The notes below the pieces were generated by a model. That model was not told where the DNA came from, did not search any database, and saw only the letters and a program-made list of their open reading frames with translations. DNA of 64,000 nucleotides from NCBI RefSeq assembly GCF_020382885.2, contig NC_058504.1, positions 22,867,545-22,931,544 of the forward strand, read 5' to 3'. Every line of letters starts with the position of its first letter. Positions within the stretch are counted from its first letter, which is position 1. Of this stretch, positions 49,020-58,296 are shown piece after piece. The DNA is from Scatophagus argus (lineage: Eukaryota; Chordata; Actinopteri; Scatophagidae). The position numbers and the translations under genes were made by a program.

Positions 49020-49654
49020 GGGCAGCAGTGGTAAAGCAAGCTAGAGGTTTAATGAAGAGAGAGAGCAGTATTCCATGCAGGAAGGTATCACAGTGGTGGA
49101 TTTTGTGCAAATTCAACCAAAGCACACACTTCCTCTTGTCTGCTGTGTGTGTGAGTGTGTATGTGTGTATGTGTATGCGGAATGCGTAGTTGTGGGGACA
49201 AAAATCTGTTTTCACAGTCACATTGTGGGGGACTCACCTTACTTAAGAGGACAAAATGCAAGGCCTCACAGTGTAAATGGTTAAATATTAGGGTCAAGAT
49301 TTGCTTTAAGGTTAGGTTGAGGAAATTTATGTAAGTCTATGTCCTCAAAAGTGATGGAAACATGACTCTGTGTGTGTGTGTGTGTGTGTAGTTCAGTCTC
49401 AGAAGAGGCCCATTAGGCGAGCTAAGGGATTATACAGAATATAGCAATGTCAATGTACTCAGGGAACACTACTGGGAAGCTACAGAATGTAAATAAATAA
49501 ATAAATGACCCCCCTGAGAGAAATCCCAGATCTCTATCATAGAGTTTGCGTATTTTCGGCCTACATCCCTCTGTTGTCTCCCAGCCTCTGACCTCTCCAG
49601 ATGGATCGCTACTAGAAGCGTCTCAACCGGCGTGCTTCCATCCAGCGAGGCCAT
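28572..49654 (-). CDS. arap3: ARAP3: Arf-GAP, Rho-GAP, ankyrin-repeat-like and PH domain protein 3; 34 coding exons
   Basis: Exons from 5': 49654-49593, 48313-47363, 46411-46371, 46127-46048, 45845-45778, 44900-44661, 43949-43880, 43614-43494, 41734-41550, 41247-41141, 40625-40426, 38919-38834, 38175-37993, 37152-37011, 36434-36330, 36113-35957, 35853-35751, 35437-35239, 35147-35084, 35002-34839, 34080-33868, 33671-33566, 33401-33254, 33165-33097, 32717-32643, 32448-32331, 32160-32032, 31919-31783, 31693-31611, 30737-30702, 30092-30029, 29787-29650, 29162-29124, 29039-28572. Phase closes throughout: 1,716 residues (human about 1,540). SAM is at 4-66 (GITATGHRKRILRLV); KPVPKPRTVF follows. PH1 is at about 465-560 and PH2 at 570-670. 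The ArfGAP zinc finger is C684-x2-C687-x16-C704-x2-C707 with arginine finger R712. PH3 and PH4 are at about 855-1075. RhoGAP is at about 1080-1265 with arginine finger R1118 (GIYRKNG). RA is at about 1290-1395 and PH5 at 1395-1502. KLHDRRTLSMYFPMK and YEEVGDF near the end identify ARAP3 rather than ARAP1 or ARAP2. The family couples PIP3 and Rap to Arf6 and RhoA inactivation at the plasma membrane. The start at 49654 has a strong Kozak context; an in-frame ATG at 49666 is a weaker alternative. Confidence 0.96.
30302..30485 (-). repeat. LINE 3' UTR fragment in arap3 intron
   Basis: On the minus strand the sequence ends GGGACTAATAAAGGATTATC followed by TCTTATCTTAATCTC, the same terminal signature as the LINE at 9088-9820. 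No coding part is preserved. It lies between arap3 exons 30 and 31. Confidence 0.55.
34311..34655 (-). mobile_element. Near-complete tRNA-derived SINE with target-site duplication, in arap3 intron 20
   Basis: The element is 34324-34642. The flanks GGTAAATGTAGTC (34311-34323) and GGTAAACGTAGTC (34643-34655) match at 12 of 13 bases and form a target-site duplication. Read on the minus strand it starts GGCGGCACGGTGGTGCAGTG, lacks part of the tRNA-like head (the B-box portion is deleted), and ends GGTATAGAAAATGGATGGAT, a 3' tail with ATGG repeats. Confidence 0.8.
38940..39210 (-). repeat. Dispersed repeat copy (GTTCCCATAAG-type family) with CA-rich flank
   Basis: Diverged copy of a family also seen at 43100-43470 and 49130-49390. 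Shared blocks include GGTTTGCATTTTGTTCCCAT and CTCACAATGTGGCTG, read against the opposite strand of the other copies. It is intronic in arap3. The class is not clear from sequence. Confidence 0.5.
39545..39625 (+). pseudogene. Tc1-like transposase C-terminal fragment
   Basis: Translation gives LNPIQHL-stop-DKLEH followed by AKPDQP, the remnant of the LNPIEHLWDELE-type motif around the last catalytic acidic residue of Tc1-like transposases. There is an in-frame stop and no further transposase sequence. It is intronic in arap3. Confidence 0.4.
40020..40226 (+). repeat. L2-like LINE 3' UTR fragment in arap3 intron
   Basis: Contains GAGGTTTCTTCCATTTTTTT, TTTTTCTGGGAGTTTTTCCT, AAGCCCTTTGAGACAAACTG and GGGCTATACAAATAAAGTTG, the typical end of fish L2-like elements, without coding sequence. 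Confidence 0.65.
41320..41536 (+). mobile_element. tRNA-derived SINE (a second family) ending in (CTT)n next to an arap3 splice donor
   Basis: It starts with a B-box-like GTTCGATTCCCCCACT, continues CACTGCTCCTGTGTGTGTTT, AAGGATGGGTCAAATGCAGA and GTCAATAAAGTGATTC, and ends in CTT repeats at 41518-41533. The arap3 exon 9 donor (exon end 41550) lies about 15 bases away. Confidence 0.6.
42270..43015 (+). pseudogene. Decayed non-LTR retrotransposon reverse transcriptase
   Basis: The plus strand shows LRIASLLFADDMVLFASS with the catalytic FADD motif, AECEAV, then LGVLFMSKMQCEVDRKIG and IHTLYQTVVV. After several stops come fragments ending PQEELENFAGE, as in the C-terminus of common fish LINE pol proteins. 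Stops and small deletions show an old copy. It is intronic in arap3 between exons 8 and 9. Confidence 0.65.
43100..43470 (+). repeat. Dispersed repeat copy (ACAAAATGCAAAT-type family)
   Basis: A (TG)n run at 43169-43200 is followed by GAGGACAAAACTCTGTTTTC, ACAGTCACATTGTGGGGA and ACTTGTGGGGACAAAATGCA, then GGTTAAGGTTAGGGTTGGGT and GATGGAAACACGACTCTGTG. The same blocks occur at 49130-49390. Confidence 0.65.
45331..45424. repeat. Direct tandem duplication, 47-bp unit, two copies
   Basis: The unit beginning ACCTGGATGACTGAGAACCC at 45331 is repeated from 45378 without visible change. It is intronic in arap3 (between exons 5 and 6). Confidence 0.9.
46674..46722. repeat. (ACTGT)n pentanucleotide microsatellite
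   Basis: About eight uninterrupted ACTGT units in an arap3 intron (between exons 2 and 3), about 125 bases from a hAT-type MITE. Confidence 0.9.
46840..47059. mobile_element. hAT-type MITE with 8-bp target-site duplication
   Basis: The element is 46848-47051 (204 bp). It begins CAGGCATGTCAAACTGGTCC and ends with the exact complement, giving terminal inverted repeats of about 50 bp (AGGAGGGCCGGTGTGGCTGC and its complement are both visible). The flanks are CACTATTG at 46840-46847 and 47052-47059, an intact 8-bp duplication as made by hAT transposases. There is no coding capacity. It sits in arap3 between exons 2 and 3. Confidence 0.9.
48946..49020. repeat. (AG)n and (ACAG)n compound microsatellite
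   Basis: A long AG run is followed by several ACAG units, in arap3 between exons 1 and 2. Reading frames across it are artefacts of the repeat. Confidence 0.95.
49130..49390 (+). repeat. Dispersed repeat copy (same family as 43100-43470)
   Basis: Shows TGTGGGGACAAAAATCTGTT, ACAGTCACATTGTGGGGGAC, AAGAGGACAAAATGCAAGGC and GATGGAAACATGACTCTGTG flanked by (TG)n. It is intronic in arap3. Confidence 0.65.
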
Positions 49655-49725
49655 GACGACCAACATGGAGTCTGGACCTGACTTGGTCTCCTCCACATTC
49701 AGGAAGCAGCACGGCCATCACTGAC
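49655..49725 (-). other. arap3: 5' UTR part of arap3 exon 1 with an overlapping upstream ORF
   Basis: A pyrimidine-rich acceptor CCCCTGCTGTAG precedes 49725, so this exon probably starts there. An upstream ATG at 49718-49716 has G at -3 and G at +4. It opens a 31-codon frame that ends with TGA at 49625-49623, past the main ATG at 49654 in another frame. Confidence 0.45.
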
Positions 49726-52700
49726 CTACAGCAGGGGCACACGACAGCTGTCCATCTGGACGAGAAAAATAAAAACAAATACATGAGTCACAACACATAA
49801 GTCTGCTATCAGTTTATCTTCAGTGTCTGTCTACTGCTGTGGAATCGATTCTGTTTCTGCTATTATGCTGTTTCTGTTAAATGCCAAACCTTGAAACTTC
49901 TTTTAAAATGTCAGGATCAAAGCTGGGAATGATGGATGGGAAGATCAGCTTTGATCAAATATTTTTCCACAGTGGTCTATAAAGCAGAATGGCTTCGGGC
50001 AGTGTCGGCACTTAACCGACTCATGACAGACCTAAAAGGACTACAGACAGACTCTTTCACATCTGCTGTCTTCCTGTTGCAGTTCTAAAAGATGATGAAA
50101 ATGCAGAAACATGATGTAACTCCGTAAACTCAATTGTTTATCTGCAGCAGAGTAGCTGGCTGTTTTTACTGCACTGAGATGGGATCACTGTGACCTTTGA
50201 CATCCCCTCCCAGAGGTCACGACCCCCCTCAAGCCATCTAAAACCACAGAAACAGAACAAAATATGATGTCAACACGTGGGCACAGCCACAGGATTGTTT
50301 CTCAGCATCTGCAGCAGGCTGACTTTTGACCTCTGAACAGACAGCACTGGAGGTTACAGGAGGGGGCAGGGACAGCAACATGAACATGGGACAGTCTGCT
50401 GCACAGCGCCGCCAGAGATCAGCAGACCCAGAAACTGGCACAGAGGCTCGCTTTGGGAACACCGCTGGCCATTTCAGGAAGGAGGAGCTGAGCACAACAT
50501 GCTGTCATCTGAGTGTCAAGTGTTTCTGAGACAAGAGCCAAGTGTCAACTCAAGATTATTTTTGGAAAACTTTGAACAAACAGGACACAGTGACAGCATC
50601 TGCTGCCGTGGGCAGAATCACTTTGTTACATTTTGTTAAAAAAAAAGTTTTAATGGGAGGACTGGTCACTGGCAGCCTTCTTATTGGCTCACAGACCTGT
50701 TGTTTTTATAAACCCATTTACATCAATGTGTCACACAGTCAATTTCTTTGACTGATGTTTCTGATGTAAATAAACCCTAAAACTAGCATAGGAGGTGGAA
50801 TTCCTTGTTTTAGCCCTGAGTTGTGTCCACCAATTTTCCTGAACACAACCTCCCAAAAACAGGACAAGCTAAATGCTGCCTGAGAGGCCAAACTCAGGGA
50901 AAAACTACAGTTCATTCTCGCTGGTCATTTGGGTTCGCTGAGATTATTAATATGTTGAGTTTAGTGAGGACGTCAAACTGAAACTACCCACGCAGTGAAC
51001 AAAGACCACTGGACACACACACACACACACACTCACACACACACATACAGACAGGATAAAGGGAGTGCCTGCAGCTGAGGCTAAAGGGGTGGAGGGTTTT
51101 CAAAGAACAAACTGTGTGTGTGTGTGTGTGTGAGTCTGTGCATGTGTGACCTTGTGCAGCAGTGATTGTGTATCTCTACATTTCCTGAAAAAGGCTGGAA
51201 TGTGTTATGTTTTCCTTCACTCTGATTAGTGTGTGTGTGTGTGTGTGTGTAACTTTTTTTTTATCAGAAAATATTATTTATTTTTGTTTTGGAGAAATTT
51301 TACATTTGAGCTTTAATGAGCTATTTGAATTCAGACTGTCTGTAACCACGATAAAGTTGTTTTATCTTGCTTGGCTCATGCTCCAGCAGAGGGCGCTCTT
51401 AAAATTCAGCTAATCAATAATTTGTGAAGGCAGAGATCAGAATGTTTGTGAGGGAGATGAAACCTGCTGGTTTTGTTTCGGGAGGTTTTAAAGACAATAC
51501 GAGAACTGGGTACAGCATGTGAAAGTCACTGCAGCAGCTCCCAACCACACTGGGACATGCAAAGACTACCCTGCAGGGTGAGACTCTTTCTGCGACAGAT
51601 GGCATCACTGGGGGGGTCATTAAGCTGTTTGGGCTGCATTCAAATTCATCTACAAATTAATTTTATTTCATTTGGGAAAAGGGACAGTGTGTGTCCTGGT
51701 TCAGCTCTACAGAACTCAAACAGTTTGTTTGACTTTGAGTCCATAGCAGCTTTTGTCTCAACGTGAGACCAAATGAAGTGGAGCCTTAAACATCATTATT
51801 TTCATCATCAAACAAGGAACCTCGCTATTTCTTATAACATCACCTGAACTACAGTCTGCCATTCTGAGGGACAAAACTAAAGGCACAACAAAAGAATGAC
51901 GATGAGGAAAAGAAGTTGTGACACACAAAAAAAAATGATACTGAATGTAACTGCATGATAAAAATAACTGCTGGATACACACACACATAAATACACACAC
52001 ACACACACACACACACAGGTCAGCAGCGTCCAGCATGAAGACAAAGGCGGAGGAGGAAGTGAGTCACTGCTGCTTCCTCCTGTCGACCTTTTTCCCCCTC
52101 CAAACTTCAGCTGCTTCACATAAATCCAGCTTCTGTTCTCAGATCAGCCAAGAGGCCCCACACAAGACCTGAAACATTCATTCATTCAGCCAACTAGCTA
52201 TGCAAACACTTTGATTTACAAATTAAAATGAGCTTTGGACAGTGACTCATCAGAACACGTCTGAGTGAGAACAGCTAACAGCTAACAGCTAACGACCAAA
52301 CAGATTCATATTTCAGAAAACGGATCTGACTGTTTGAGACCACTCAAGAGCCTGAATTCAGAAAAGATGAAACAAACAACTAACACTGAAAATGTCATTA
52401 TTGGTTGACAGGAAGATGAGTCTACAAATCACTTCACTTCACTAGTCTGAACGAGAAATAAAATTAGTTTCATGATGAAAGTCCCAGATGAGGTTCCTGT
52501 TCATTTTTTATTTTTCATTTCATTTTCAAACACCTAAAACTATACACAACAACTATACACAACTATAGCCACACAGTAACTATAACACTAAAACACTCTG
52601 AAAGAGAGCAACTTGAAAAATATGGACGTAGAAAAGCCAGGGGTCTGCAGAGAAAATCTAATCTGAGAGGAGTAAGGCCATGGAGGAGGGAGAAAGTTCA

Positions 52701-54981
52701 GCGCAGGCTGTGCGCGAAGCAGGAAGCCAGTGAAGGCTGCAGATAAAGAACAAACCGAGGACAGAAACAGACCAGAGGACACACACAATTCCATCACACT
52801 TCTACTTTTAAAACAGTGCTGGACAGTAAGAGCTGGAGCTGAGAAGTCTGTGACCACTGCTGCGTCTGGCAGGTAGCAGCTCAAGTCCTGCACGGCTGTG
52901 GATGTATCAACGCCTGTGAAGAAACTGCCATAAAGCTGGTCATGTATCAGATGTAGCAAACACTACAGCCAACACACCACTTCTGTTCACCACAGACTTC
53001 TTCTGCATGCACTTAATGTTACACACATGAAATACTAACACTGCATGTTGTAACCCCATAAGGCAGAAGAGTCTACAGCAGCCTGTGAGGCTAAACCGCT
53101 GACATATATAAAGATGGCCGATTTCTTTCCACTGTACAAAAGTAGGGGCACAATCTCCCAGATCCGAGTGCTGCCATCTTGTTCTGGGGGGCATCCAGAT
53201 GTTTAGGCTTCAATTTTGGTCAGCTCTCGTGTTGAGTGCCCATTGCTGAATCCAAGGGTCCACACTTCATTCATGCAGACTTTGTTTCAATTATAAAATA
53301 AGTCCAAAATAAGGCCTGTCCCCTCCTGGACTCCACAAACCTCCAATACTCCTCCAGACACATTTCTCAGCACTCCCTCCTCCCCCTGCTGATGTCTGTC
53401 CCCTCCTCACCACCTCCTCCTCCTCTCTTATCTCTGTCTTGTTGTTTCAATCAGCTCTGTAGATCTGCAGCAGAACAAAACACAGGATACAGCTGTCCTT
53501 CAAGCTGTTGCTGAGGAAACACACACACACACACACACACACATACACTTCAGTACATATTGTGTTAAAACATTTTAATTTGTCACTTTTCTTCTGTTCT
53601 GTCCTTCTTCAGTCAGACTGTTTGATTTTGTCATCACAGCCACATGAGTCCACTGATTCAGGATTAGAGATCTGATCCTGGTTTGGGATCACCTCAGAGA
53701 AACAGTTTTATTTAGTTTGAATATATAAATCAGGTTTAAGCTGGAAAATTCTTTTAAAGATATTCTGGTCAGTAGGAGTCCTGTCTGAGACATTCAGACA
53801 TTTGTGAGAAAGATAATAAGATTATTCCTCCCTATAACTTATTACTAATATATATTGTAATATATATGTTAGAAACTTTATGTAGTATAATAGACAATTT
53901 ACTACATGTGTTTGTTCGAGCTGAACATGAACCAGATTAAAGAACAGTGTATCCATTCAGAAATCAGCCATCCCACTTCTCCCAAAACACCAAACACACC
54001 CTTTCCTCTTCTCATCCCTCTATCCATCCCTCTGTCAATCCTTCCCCTCTCAAATCCCTCATCATCATCGCCAGCATCATCTCTGTAATCCTTTCCATCC
54101 TCTCAGCTCTCCCTCTTCTGTGTTTGTATTTAAATCCCAACAACTGATGAACTGATTAACACCCATTAACGTCCATTTTTAATTGGTAATTCTTTTCTTG
54201 TTGTATTTATCACATGAAGGCTTCAGTGGGAGTGAAACCTGCACACTGAGAGGGTCAGTAAAGACTGGGACAGATGGCAGCCCACTGGGATTTGCCCTGG
54301 TATGTACACCACTGGAACAAAGTGAAGCCTGTGAATCTCTAAACTTCTTCACTGCCACAGAGACGTCAGTGTTGAAGTTAAACACAGCTGTGAAAACTTT
54401 TAACAGCCTTATCTGCTTGTGATTCTCCCTGTTCTGTTCAGGCTGGTGCTCGCTGCTGTGTGGATGTGGGAACGAGAGGGCAATTTTCATTATGGATTAG
54501 TCTGCTAATGATTTTCTGGATTCTCATTCTGTTTTGTTTCAAGGGTGACAGGAGAAGAGAACCCCCATCACCCCCATCCCTCTAACCTCATCCTGTCTCC
54601 AGCTCTGTACTGAACACAGACTGATATCTGAACATCTCAGAAGGTCTCATCACTGAAGCTGAATGTGATAGGACGACAGACCTGTCAATCAACCCAACAT
54701 TCTAAGCAAAGACCTTTGTGAGTGTGTGGGTCTCCTGTGACTGGATAACCAGAGAGACAGGAAAAGTGGGAAGAGGGAGGAAGGAAGAGAGGAAAACAGT
54801 GATCTTCATTCTTCACCTCCACCAAGGAGAAAGAAGAGAGAAAGAGAGAGAGAGAGAGAGACAGAAAGAGAAAGAAGTTCAGGAAGGAAGGAAAGGACAG
54901 AAGGCAGAGCGGGAGTAAGGGAAGGACAAATAGAAGAGAGGGAGGTGGGAGAGACAGATAGAGAGTGAAGGAGAGAGAGAG

Positions 54982-55026
<45 letters not shown>

Positions 55027-56100
55027 GTGGGCGAGCAAGGCAGTAATAACAGTGAGTCTCTATTGTGAAAAACAGAGGGCTGATTGTTCCAGAGCTGTGA
55101 CTGGAACCACACACTGAGACACACTGGGAACACTGGGAACTCTGGGTAATAGTGACAAGACACAGGGAACAGTGGGGATGTACAGCAAAGATGTGAGAAG
55201 ACATCGAACACAAGCAGCAGACACCCGTTGTTGTCTCCGTGCTGCATTCATGTGCTGTAGGATCTTCAGCCTCTTTGGAGGAGAAGCAGCTCCCAGTGTG
55301 CAGTCACTCAGGCTAATGCTAAGCTTTAGTTTGTCCCTCAACTCATGAAATGGAGGTGAAACTTTGAATTTGCGTGAGAAAACCAAAAATGACTGGTTGG
55401 AAACTATTTTGATGATTAAATATTTGCTTTAAGCCTTTAAACGTCAGCATTCAGTAAACTGAATCTGTTTGTCTGGTTTTTGACTGTCATTTGGACAAAA
55501 CAAAACATTTGAAGACGTGGATTCTGGTGCCTTCTAATTCAGCTGTTTTCTGACTTTTTATACACAAAATGAGGTCAAATGACTCTGCAGTAATCACAGG
55601 TTTTTAAATGGCTCCAGCGGCGATCAGCAGCGATGCTGACATGATGCTGTGATGCTATGTCGTGTGTTGACGTTAAAAACATTTTTCATCCGTCTCGGTT
55701 CAAGCAGTGTTTGAACACGGTTCAGTTAGCATTGATTTTGAAAGAGAGACTGAAATAAAAGATATAAAAAGCACCATCGCACTGTCACTGGCCTCCATGC
55801 TGCCTTCTGCTATTTCTCATTTTCCATCCATGATGTTGAATGGAACACATCAGGAAAACGACAGAAAGAAAAATCTGTCTACTGGCAATGGGAAAGGGGT
55901 CAAAATTCTTCTCAAAAAATCACATATACAAACTAAATTTGGTATAAAACTTTTATTAGTTGAGTAGGTTTTATCAGCTGTTGGTGCCCAAAACTATAAA
56001 GCAAATTAATCAACTGTGACAGGCTTGCCTGGTTCAGAAGAGTAATTAGAATTTTTGGTTGAAATGTACCTGCAGCGTGACCGGCTGCAGCGTGTTGATG
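49726..56100. other. Long arap3 5' intron, first part: microsatellites, no gene seen
   Basis: Non-coding sequence. It contains (CA)n or (TG)n runs near 51017-51047, 51110-51135, 51230-51250, 51985-52017 and 53519-53543, and a purine-rich GA tract at about 54760-55025. The reading frames over the GA tract are low-complexity artefacts. Confidence 0.45.
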
Positions 56101-56109
56101 ACGTGTGAG

Positions 56110-58296
56110 GTTCTCTGTTTAACAACAGGTTATGTACCACAGGCGTTTAAAGTCGCTGTTATCAGACCTTTGCTTAAAAAACCTTCACTTGACCCAGACC
56201 ATCCATTTTCTATACCGCTTATCCGTCAGGTTCGCGGGGGAGCTGGAGCCTATCCCAGCTGACTACGGGCGAGAGGCGGGGTTCACCCTGGACTGGTCGC
56301 CAGCACTTGACCCAGACTTCTTAGCAAACTATAGGCTGATATCCAACCTCCCGTTTTTGTCTAAAATACTTGAAAGAATGGTTGCAAGTCAGTTAATTGA
56401 TCACCTACACAGGAACAGTCTGTTTGAGATGTTTCAGTCTGGTTTCAGAGCCCATCACAGCACAGAAACAGCACTGGTTAAAGTCACAAATGACCTCCTC
56501 ATGGCATCAGACCGCGGGCTTGTCTCCATACTCGTTCTACTGGATCTCAGTGCTGCTTTCGACACTGTAGATCACAGCATTTTATTACACAGATTAGAAC
56601 ATGAGATTAGGATCACAGGGACAGCACTAGGCTGGTTTAAATCATATTTATCAGATAGATTTCACTTTCTTCACGTTAATGATGTTTCCTCTTCACATAT
56701 AAGGGTTGACCTCGGTGTTCCACAGGGTTCAGTGCTTGGGCCGATCCTGTTCACCTTATACATGCTCCCTCTAGGAAATATTATTCAGAAACATGGCAAA
56801 AACTTTCATTGTTATGCTGATGACACTCAGCTGTACTTATCATTAAAGCCTGAAGAAACAGAGCCGTTAGCCAGACTCCAGGCATGTCTTAAGGACATAA
56901 AGGACTGGTTGACCTCCAATTTTTTATTATTAAACTCAGACAAAACTGAGGTCATTGTTTTAGGCCACAAACATCTTAGAACTAGAATAGCTGGTAATAT
57001 TGTCTCTCTGGATGGCATTACTTTGGCCCCCAGTACGACTGTGAGGAACCTCGGCATTATCTTCGATCAGGATGTGTCATTTATCCATCACATTAAACAG
57101 ACCTCTAAGACCGCCTTCTTTCACCTCCGTAATATCGCTAAGATTAGGAGTGTCCTCTCTCAGAGTGATGCTGAAAAACCTGTCCATGCTTTTGTTACTT
57201 CTAGGCTGGATTACTGCAACTCACTATTGTCAGGATGTCCAAATTACTCCATTAATAACCTGCAGCTGATCCAGACTGCAGCAGCTAGAGTTTTAACAGG
57301 AATCAGTAAAAGGGATCATATCTCCCCCATCTTAGCTTCTCTTCACTGGCTTCCAGTAAAATTCAGAATAGACTTTAAAATTCTCCTACTTACATATAAG
57401 GCCCTAAATGGACTAGCCCCATCATACATGCAGGATCTAATAGTCCCATATATTCCCAATAGATCACTCAGATCACAGAGTGCAGGTTTACTTGCAGTTC
57501 CCAGAATTCATAAAAGTAGAACGGGAGGACGAGCCTTTAGCTATCAGGCACCCCTGCTGTGGAACCAGTTGCCAATCTGGGTTCGACAGGCAGACACCAC
57601 CTCCACTTTAAGACCATAGTTAAAACCTTTCTGTTTAGTAAAGCGTATAGTTAGCCTCAAACAAAGTGTGTAGGGCTGGTAGGCATAGTTACAGTCACTT
57701 CTTGATATATAGCCACAGGCAGAATAGGTCTGACTAACTGTTAATTCTTAATCTCTATCATAGCTATGCCGCTATAGGCCCATGCTGGCGGGGGACACAA
57801 ACATGATCCACCGAGCATCCACATCCGGCCCTCTGACAAACCTAATGTCTACTGTCAACATCTGCCCATGTCGTTATTCTGTGTAGTGCTATTATAATTA
57901 ACTTCAACAACATATCAGTGAAAAAACAAATACATACAATACATAGTCTTTCAGAATTCCAATTATAACAACCTGTCATGTTTGTCTTTTGTAATTTAAG
58001 ATGTTTATTGCATATATGTTTCTCTCTCTCTCTCTCTCTCTCTCCCTCTCTCTCTCTCTCTTTCATCCTCTCTGTTCTGTCTACCTTTTCTTCCCCTCCT
58101 TCACCCAGCTGACTATCAGCAGGATAGTTCTCCCTTGTGAGTCGGGTCCTGCTCAACGTTTCTTCCTGTTAAAAGGGAGTTTTTCCTTGCCACTGTCTGC
58201 TTGCTGGGGGGGTTCAGGCTCTGGGTCTCTGTAAAGCATTTTGATTGTATAAAGTGCTATATAAATAAATGGAAATTGAAATTGAATTGAAATTGC
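56110..58296 (+). mobile_element. L2-like LINE, 5' truncated, with long open reverse-transcriptase frame and 3' UTR
   Basis: Coding sequence starts within GYVPQAFKVAVIRPLLKK (about 56130). It is interrupted by a 104-bp SINE insertion, then is open from about 56304 to 57619. Motifs: FQSGFRAHHSTETALVKV, LLDLSAAFDTVDHSILLHRL, GVPQGSVLGPILFTLYM, the catalytic YADD in HCYADDTQLYLSL, and LDYCNSLLSGCP. The frame ends early at ADTTSTLRP, where one T appears lost from a TTT-AAG run compared with the following frame. The 3' UTR has GGGAGTTTTTCCTTGCCACT and ends in AAATTGAATTG-type repeats at 58296. A (CT)n run lies at 58020-58062. It is in the arap3 5' intron. Confidence 0.85.
56186..56317 (-). mobile_element. 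5'-truncated tRNA-SINE (104 bp) nested in the L2-like LINE, with 14-bp target-site duplication
   Basis: The insert 56200-56303 is flanked by CACTTGACCCAGAC at 56186-56199 and 56304-56317. It carries only the 3' part of the SINE family (minus strand ends GGTATAGAAAATGGATG). Insert plus duplication is 118 bases, which shifts the LINE frame between LKKPSLDPD and FLANYRLISNLPF. Confidence 0.9.

Noticed and set aside
49655..49696. Longer arap3 N-terminus starting EETKSGPDS
   Set aside because: The first codon of that frame is GTG, not ATG. The ATG at 49654 has the better context and matches the family N-terminus.
54685..55386. Ser/Leu-rich minus-strand frames of 108-135 codons
   Set aside because: They come from a GA/CT microsatellite tract read in several frames, which is typical of artefactual ORFs.
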